From Scleromitrula shiraiana (taxonomy: Eukaryota > Ascomycota > Leotiomycetes > Helotiales > Sclerotiniaceae): 64,000 nt of DNA. Under the pieces are notes generated by a model that saw only the letters and a list, made by a program, of their open reading frames with translations, ran no database searches and had not been told where the DNA came from. Location: contig JABELC010000010.1 of NCBI GenBank assembly GCA_028455995.1, forward strand, positions 310,001-374,000, given 5' to 3'. The position numbers were made by a program, and so were the translations under genes. Below are positions 57,860 through 64,000 of the stretch, in pieces. The number at the start of each line of letters is the position of its first letter. Position 1 is the stretch's first letter.

Positions 57860-59189
57860 TCACTTACTCTTGAGCACAGTCCTAACTCTTTCAACCCACT
57901 CCTCATTCTTGTTCAAAATTTCCAAATCCTTCTTAGCCATTTCCACAATCGGCTTCCCCCATTTCTCTAAACTACTCTCCCAATCACTCTCCCTAGTCCA
58001 ACTCTTCAAGAATACCAAAAATGCCTCATCTACATGAATCGCTCTCTCGGGGTCCATACTTCTTTGTTTCTCAGCAATCTGTGTACCCCAAAGACTTGTC
58101 AATACCATAAGATTATCGAATAATTTTTTGGTATCAGGGCCATCATTTTGATGCTCATCACCAAGGAAGGAATCTCCATACGCGGTTAGTGTATAGTCAA
58201 ACATGGTATGCGGATCTAGAGTTTTGTGACAGCCATTCTCAATTAAAAGATATTGCATATTTTGGGGGGAGAGCGATCGTGTCAAGTAGGATTGTTCTAA
58301 TGTGGATGTTAGCATTATATTGCAACTGCCATTGGGCATGAATTTTAATAGTGAACCAACTGTTAGCAGTGAAGTTGACTGGAATCTCATGAGTAACTCC
58401 GTCTATTGTCTCTTTAACGAAAATGATAAGAACATCTCCGATGGCTTTTGTGTTCGGTAATAGAATCTTTTCTTCTTGTTCTAATAGTTCCCATAACCGT
58501 CTCATTGATCCCTTGAATACAAAATTGATATCGTATGTTCGTCTTGTTGGATTGACTAGTTTCAAGCAATATCCACCCGTTAATGCATAGTCGAACTTGG
58601 GTAATTTTTCGTAAGAAATTTCGGGTAAAGAAACTGCATTCGCTTTGCATCTCGATATTTTATGAATATTTTCCTTTTCCCAGGTCATTATACTATCTTG
58701 AGTTGACTCTGTTCGAGAGACTTCATTGTCTAGTATATTCTTTAGCATCAGGTATACCTCTGTGAGATGACTAGTAGGGTAAAAGGTGTTGATTTCTCGA
58801 TCTTCATCTTTATCATCTTGATTATACGTTCCCGCCTTCCTCCTGGCCTCTGTTAAAGTATTCCTTCGAGATATTTTTTTCTGCAGTATCTGTTTTGCTT
58901 CTCTTTCTTCTTTTTCTATAATTTCTGAACATCGAGGACTCCCTTTGTATGTTCTTTTAATAGAACTGTCACTTTTATTACACGCGATTGCGTTGATAGC
59001 CTTAGGGCGAATTGCAATTTCGGGATGCTTATCACAAGAACGTGATAGAAGTAGCGATTTTGATGACTCTCTGGGTCGTGTTGCAAATGTATCTAATGGT
59101 AGACCTTGATTTTCATTGAGTCTACCGAGATCTCCAGTGGGACTTTTGCGAGTTTTTGGATTGCATCCATGTATTTCCAACCCCAACAT
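57860..59189 (-). pseudogene. Nucleotidyltransferase-fold-like gene with one frameshift
   Basis: The ATG at 59189 opens a frame of 316 codons ending TTTAATTGA at 58239-58241. The neighbouring frame then continues to 57860. Dropping one T from the TTTT run at about 58243-58246 joins KYAIS to LIENGCHKTLDP and gives about 440 aa. The core YALTGGYCLKL...RRTYDINFVFKG is the GG...D-x-D-like pattern of minimal nucleotidyltransferase proteins. IGDVLIIF and HEIPVNFTANSW fit the third strand, but the usual second Asp is replaced by Asn (TYDIN), so catalysis is doubtful. The N-terminal 120 residues are basic and disordered. The break may be a true mutation or an assembly error in a homopolymer. Confidence 0.6.
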
Positions 59190-60053
59190 GTCCTTATGAT
59201 ATCAACAATTTCCCGCCACCAACAAATCAAATAGTTCAATCAGACTAGTTTAAATCGAAACTACTTGCAAATTATCCAATATAGAAGAAAGCAAAATACT
59301 TAGTGTTCAAGGAAATATACTCGTCGCAAACTTCGAGTATAGAATAACTTAACTTTGAACAGTGACGAAGAACCAGATGCAACTAACATTTTTTAACAAC
59401 CAACATTCTAGAAACCGATCAATGAATGACTTCATTGCAAAAACACTGCCGAACGTGGTCTATGTTGGTGGCCGATCAAGGACAGCATTCGAAGGAATTA
59501 GCCATGTTATACGCGCACCAACATCCAAAAGCCTCAATCGAGCGGCTATTCTCCACCCTATTACGCACTACCCGCCACATTGATTATCTCGTCTATAAAA
59601 TTTCGCTTGAATATTTTATTTGCCTCTGTGCGATTGAATAAACTACACAGCTAGAGATTCTTGGTTTGAATTTATAAGGAAAATATGGAACTACACGCAA
59701 AAGGCGATGATTATCTACCAAAATATTGATCAATTATCATGGACTCGAAAATATTGGAGATTATATGGCTAGAAGACTTGTAGAAATTATCTTAAGGTTG
59801 CCCAAATGTACAACATGTGATACAATTTGTAGATTTATATTTTCTCACTTACTACATATGAATCTATTGAAATAATAAAGCTCATACTTCACCGACTCAA
59901 GATTTCTCACAGTAAAAGTCAACAACCAAATCCAGTATATTTTTTTATGAAATTTTCCCCAAATAAAAGTCCAAAAGACGCACTACTCCCAACTCCAAAA
60001 CTCCTAACCGAATAAATTCACAGTTTAGCTAATTCACGCTCGCCTTACCAATT
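59190..60053. other. Intergenic region
   Basis: Promoter of the nucleotidyltransferase-like gene and 3' side of the next one. Two overlapping plus-strand frames at 59362-59641 have no motif I recognise. Confidence 0.5.
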
Positions 60054-61370
60054 CTAAATTGGCACACCACCACTACTGGTAGATGAAACGCCGGTAAACT
60101 CACAACCAACTATTGAACCAGACCTCCCAGTATAATGATCCCTAATCACTTTCGCCGCAGCTACTTTTTCCTTGCAAAGTTCTTCAATCTTCTTCTCGCT
60201 CGGGCTCAATTTACTCTTGGATCTGAGTTCTTTCAGTGTGGCTCCATATCTCTCGATTTCGCGTTCTGCGAGAACTAGCTCGGGAGGACGTGTAACTTCT
60301 CTTTCAGTTGCGTACCCTTCTGACTCTTATGCACAGCCTGCTGATGGTGCAGGTTTTGGTTTAGATCTTGACTTCGATCCCGATCTCGATTTCTGCTTGG
60401 TGCTGATGGAAGTTGCAGAGGATTTGAAACTTTGGGTGGTTCCCGTTGAGGATGCGATACTTTTGAAAGTAGTTGAAGCTTCGGATAATGCGATACTTTG
60501 GAATGTTGTTGAGGAGTCAGACACGACGCTTCTCTCGTCAGTTGCTTTATGGTGCTTTTTGGAATCGCTTCGAGGTTTCTGTACGATTCCGCCATCTTTG
60601 ACTGAGGGGTCGTACTTTGTATTATCTTCAGTCCTGTTTGACTGATGCTCCTTCCGGTTAGACCCTTTCTCAACATTATCAGGTACAACTGTAGGGGCTT
60701 TCTGACTTTTTGAAGAATGTCGTTCCCTTTTATAATTAGAACTAGTATTCACCGCTGTATTGCGTGAGCTATTAGATACGAGGCTGGGCTTGTTCTCGAC
60801 CTTTTTGTTGGAATCAGGTACAACTGAAGGAGCCTTATGACCTTTTGAATGATGTTCTTTATTGCTACTAGTTCTATTAGTATCCACTGCTGTATGGTAT
60901 GTTCTATTAGATTTGATTGATACCTCTGAAGGGGGAGGCGGCGGGGGTCTATTAGATTTAATTGATACCGCTGAACGAGAAGCCGACGGGGATCTTTTAG
61001 ATCTGATTGGTGCCTCTGAGTGGGAAGGCGACGGGGGCCTATCTTCAATTGCAAGTTGGTTCATATCTGCTTGCATTACCTGCGATGAATCATCGCCATT
61101 TTTAATAGTGTGTTGAAGGTCCAAAGGTTCCTCTACTATCCCTGGCTCTGCAATAAACTCTGTCTCGGTGTCTGATCCGCTGGATTCACTGGAACTGTCT
61201 CCTTTCGAACGGGCTTTTGTGTACGCCTCATGGCTTCCGAGCATGATGGTTCCAAATGCTTTCTTTCTTCCATATTCAAGGTCGTATTCTTTGTCGTACT
61301 CTTCAGTGTCCCGTCGACCTGCGTATACTTCACTATTTTTCTCTCTTATCCATACCCGCTGAGTATTATA
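60054..61370 (-). pseudogene. Ser-rich disordered protein with premature TAA, C-terminus out of reach
   Basis: The exon appears to begin at 61370 after a TTTTGCAG acceptor (YNTQRVWIREKNSEVYAGRR); its 5' exon with the start codon was not found. The frame runs through highly charged Ser/Lys/Pro-rich sequence with internal repeats (SIKSNR twice; HHSKGHKAPSVVPD and HSSKSQKAPTVVPD) to a TAA at 60327-60329. It then stays open in the same frame for 91 more codons (ELVLAEREIERYGATLKELR into KSKLSPSEKKIEELCKEKVA, ending SSGGVPI) to a TAG at 60054-60056. The stop is one C-to-T step from CAA. The truncated product might still work, since what is lost is a helical tail. The family is unknown. Confidence 0.6.
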
Positions 61371-62448
61371 CTGCAAAATCACTCATGAGGCCATTATATC
61401 TCAATCAACTTCAAACTCCAATAAACGATGGCAGTCTGGAACCAATAAATTACAACTACTCAGATATCAGTCAAGAATTCCTCTCAAATACTAGTTAACA
61501 GTGCCTATCAATTAGACAGGTAAAGATTATACTAGTCGTGAAAAGATTGTTAATCGGTATGTGAAAAACTATCTCTTACATCAAATTATACATCAACTAA
61601 CTGAAATTGATATAAGAGTCTGGACTTCAGTAAACATTTGACATTTTACATTTTACATTTGCGCTTCTAATAACTTCGAAAGCATAAATTCACTTACACT
61701 TGTATCTCGCGTCTGACATATCAGAAAAGAACAATTTAATTAATTCTCTATGTAAGAAGTTGTAAGTTGTTACGTAATCATAACGACCTCAGATGAGATA
61801 CAATGTACTAATGCGTCGATGAAACTTCAAAAAACAAAACCCCATAAGCAAAACTCTGAATTTTTTGATTCTCAAGCTCCATATACATCCTAAAAATATA
61901 TTATGGTTGAAAATATGCTCTTTGGAATTACGAAAAACCTAGTTCATAGTAATTGAAAATACAGGTTTCAATTTTGTTTGCAAAAGGGGAGAGAAGAGTG
62001 TATTATCTGCCTTTTGTACGAATGACCACAATATCAAGTTTTCAATTCAACCAACTGAAATATCTAGCACTTTATGATGCTGTCGCTCATGAAACATTTT
62101 TACGCCCCTAATGATCTTGCAAATGCTGATATACAGTTTATGATTATCGATGAGATGAGTAGACTTAAAGACAGCTAGTGAGAGGCTCGATATTTTAATT
62201 GATATATGAAATGGTACAATGATTCAATTGGGCAGTTTAGGGTACATTGAGAATGTAAAAGTTCTTCTAACCATGTTTTGATAGAAAATTGAAACTAATC
62301 AATGACTTCAAATTGGCTCTTCTCAATGAAATGCATTTGGATAGCGTGAGCTGAGCACTTACAAAACATATACAACAATCACATGAAACAAAACCGGTAC
62401 ATAAGAATGAAAAAAAAATAATCAGGTTTGAATTATCATACTGAGGAT
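61371..62448. other. Intergenic region
   Basis: Any 5' exon of the Ser-rich gene must lie in the left part; ATGGCCTCATGA near 61388 is too short to serve. The remainder is AT-rich with no frame or repeat of note. Confidence 0.5.
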
Positions 62449-64000
62449 CTAAGCACTGGTACGGGGGTGTTTGTGAAGGGGACGGTGACCAGATCCATTA
62501 GACACACTAGCTTCTGTTCCTGCTGCTCTTTCTATTCTCCTCCTCTTGCTTCCAGCAGTTGTCTCTGACATTGCACTCCTATTATGATTTGATGGTGGTG
62601 GCATTTGTTGGGATGAAATGTGTACTGCTTCCATTCTACTTCCGATATCTTCATCTTCGTGCGCCCAGGTATTTGACACATTAATTGTACTGGCATGACC
62701 ATGCTTACTACTCTGGTGTATTGAGCCTGGTTCTTGTGAACTTGCACTTGAAATTGAACTTGGAATTAACGGTGATTTCGTTCTTGGTTCAAATGGAACG
62801 CCATTCCCAGATGCGTTTGCAAGGTATTCGAAATCAATAGATGTATTGCTAACGGATTTGGTTTTGGGTTTGGCACTCCTATGAGTGCTAATAGTTGCTT
62901 CGGAAGAGTGGCGCAATGGGGCGGTAGAGTCAGCTACGGATATTTGTGAAGGAGTTTTCAAAGTTTTTGGGCGTCTTGATGAGGCTTCAGAATTCTTTTT
63001 CAAGTGTTGTGAAGATGTAGAAGGCTCAGGCGAATGAATTGATGCATTAGATGCCGAAACTGAGGTAGATGGTTTATTTTTGTGAATGGATGGTGAACCG
63101 TTGGCAATAACATCGGAGATGTTCGATTTTACTTTAGAATTGTGTGACTTGCTATGATCTGACGGTACTCTTGAATTTCGACTGCTATTCTGGGTAGACC
63201 TTCTCTTTGTTGAATAGTCAACAGTTGATGGTTGTTTCGACTTTTTAGTAGATTGTTTGGAATTTGTGCGCGATTTTCCTCCTTCGGATTCTGTATTGCC
63301 AGGAACCTCAGAAACATCTGTCTCAACTTTCGATAGCCATTGAATAATTCCACTTGTTCCATGCGATCCATCTCCCAAAGGTTCTGCATCAACAACATCC
63401 TCTGCAACTGGCTCAAGCGTGGTATGAGATATAGATTGATCCTCATGAGGCATCGAAATATGACTTGCAGTTGTTTTAGGTATCGTTCGCTCCGAGTGAC
63501 GTGAACGATTTGTGCGCGGCTTTGATGTGGAGTTCTCGCTTCTTGCCATTCCGTAATGCTCGCCAGCTTCACCATTAGGTTGAGCGACACTTTCGTGGTG
63601 TCCCTGACTTGCTCTTTCCTGTCGCTCACCATGCTGACTTCTTATTTCATTGCCAACATGATGGGTCCCAAGATTTCCAGTGCTCCCATTGCCATGAGAT
63701 GTCCGACGGTTTTCCATTTCCTGAGTTACCGTGTCATCACTATCACTGTGAGATTCGGAATCGGCGGGGTCTTCTTTCTTTGATCTACTAGGCATCCTGG
63801 AATCTTGACTGTCCTCTGCCTTTCTCTCTTTACGTACACGACGGTAGTGTCTATTATGACTCATATGTGTATGACCTTGAGACATCTCAGCGCTATCCTT
63901 CTTTTTTGGTCTAGAGGCTACAACACCTCTGTCATTGAAATCTATCCTAAAAATCCCTTTGTATTTCTCCCACCAATTTAGATTTCTGCCACCACCACTA
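62449..64000 (-). CDS. Ser/His/Asn-rich disordered protein, 5' end outside the window
   Basis: The frame is open from the window edge to the TAG at 62449-62451, at least 516 residues. The part next to the edge, RNLNWWEKYKGIFRIDFNDR, is folded-looking and Trp-containing. The rest is low-complexity: Ser-rich with many basic clusters (RHYRRVRKER, KKSKQPSTVDYSTKRR) and a terminal KRRRIERAAG that resembles a nuclear localisation signal. The ATG at 63885 is internal; upstream codons read on in frame, so it is not taken as the start. The composition resembles the neighbouring Ser-rich relic, and the two may be related copies. I do not recognise the family. Confidence 0.7.
   Translation of the reverse strand, partial: SGGGRNLNWWEKYKGIFRIDFNDRGVVASRPKKKDSAEMSQGHTHMSHNRHYRRVRKERKAEDSQDSRMPSRSKKEDPADSESHSDSDDTVTQEMENRRTSHGNGSTGNLGTHHVGNEIRSQHGERQERASQGHHESVAQPNGEAGEHYGMARSENSTSKPRTNRSRHSERTIPKTTASHISMPHEDQSISHTTLEPVAEDVVDAEPLGDGSHGTSGIIQWLSKVETDVSEVPGNTESEGGKSRTNSKQSTKKSKQPSTVDYSTKRRSTQNSSRNSRVPSDHSKSHNSKVKSNISDVIANGSPSIHKNKPSTSVSASNASIHSPEPSTSSQHLKKNSEASSRRPKTLKTPSQISVADSTAPLRHSSEATISTHRSAKPKTKSVSNTSIDFEYLANASGNGVPFEPRTKSPLIPSSISSASSQEPGSIHQSSKHGHASTINVSNTWAHEDEDIGSRMEAVHISSQQMPPPSNHNRSAMSETTAGSKRRRIERAAGTEASVSNGSGHRPLHKHPRTSA

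Noticed and set aside
59362..59641. Two overlapping 71-73 aa frames
   Set aside because: No motif, no splice support, and both read the same bases in different frames.
1..64000. tRNA, rRNA and CRISPR features
   Set aside because: I looked for GTTCRA-type T-loops in cloverleaf context, rRNA-like cores and regularly spaced repeats and found none. The only tandem repeats have no spacers.

Overview
The window looks like nuclear DNA of a filamentous ascomycete, most likely a leotiomycete close to Botrytis or Sclerotinia. That placement is inferred from gene content and style, not from a search. The support is: many short introns (about 45-160 nt) with GT...CTAAC/CTAAT...AG signals; fungal-only families such as the DUF7719-type membrane protein, the SLIP-GC-like GTPase and ACS-type MFS carriers; and very AT-rich blocks with the footprint of repeat-induced point mutation (RIP, C to T).

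Layout. 1-3650: start of an Hsp70-like gene (minus), a minisatellite, and a three-exon gene for an 877-aa coiled-coil, acidic/basic-tailed protein. 4996-8106: wreck of a SLIP-GC-like dynamin-family GTPase. 8869-9297: small hypothetical gene. 9448-12500: an inverted-repeat element and a MITE. 12539-14368: intact five-exon aldehyde dehydrogenase with a GC-AG intron. 14369-21500: mostly gene-poor, with a mitochondrial-looking double hairpin, an AT-rich TIR element, one Ser-rich gene and a second inverted MITE copy. 21525-29728: housekeeping-like block with a CorA-type Mg transporter, a C2H2 zinc-finger gene, a Ser/Thr/Ala-rich gene with a dehydrin-like tail and a GTPBP1-type GTPase. 31489-35552: two decayed genes (mitochondrial PPR-like and SAM methyltransferase). 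35954-39426: a YwbE-domain protein and a nine-exon MFS carrier. 39536-47877: about 8.3 kb of transposon sequence. 48070-50952: a broken membrane-protein gene, a DUF7719 gene and the GPI-anchor de-N-acetylase gene. 51258-55705: Cys-rich relic, a TA-target MITE, a coiled-coil gene and a foldback element with an 8-bp target duplication. 56145-64000: a four-helix membrane protein, a nucleotidyltransferase-like gene with one frameshift, and two low-complexity Ser-rich genes, one with a premature stop.

Most striking features. (a) A 6.58-kb LTR retrotransposon (159-bp LTRs, AATAT target duplication) sits inside a TIR transposon (25-bp TIRs, TAA duplication), and its two LTRs were mutated on opposite strands. 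(b) A 2.3-kb PPR-like reading frame stays open apart from six stops, each one C-to-T change from a sense codon, with no frameshift. (c) Six or seven gene remnants sit among intact metabolic and transport genes, as expected of a decaying accessory region exposed to RIP. The genes form no operon or obvious metabolic cluster; each appears to act on its own.
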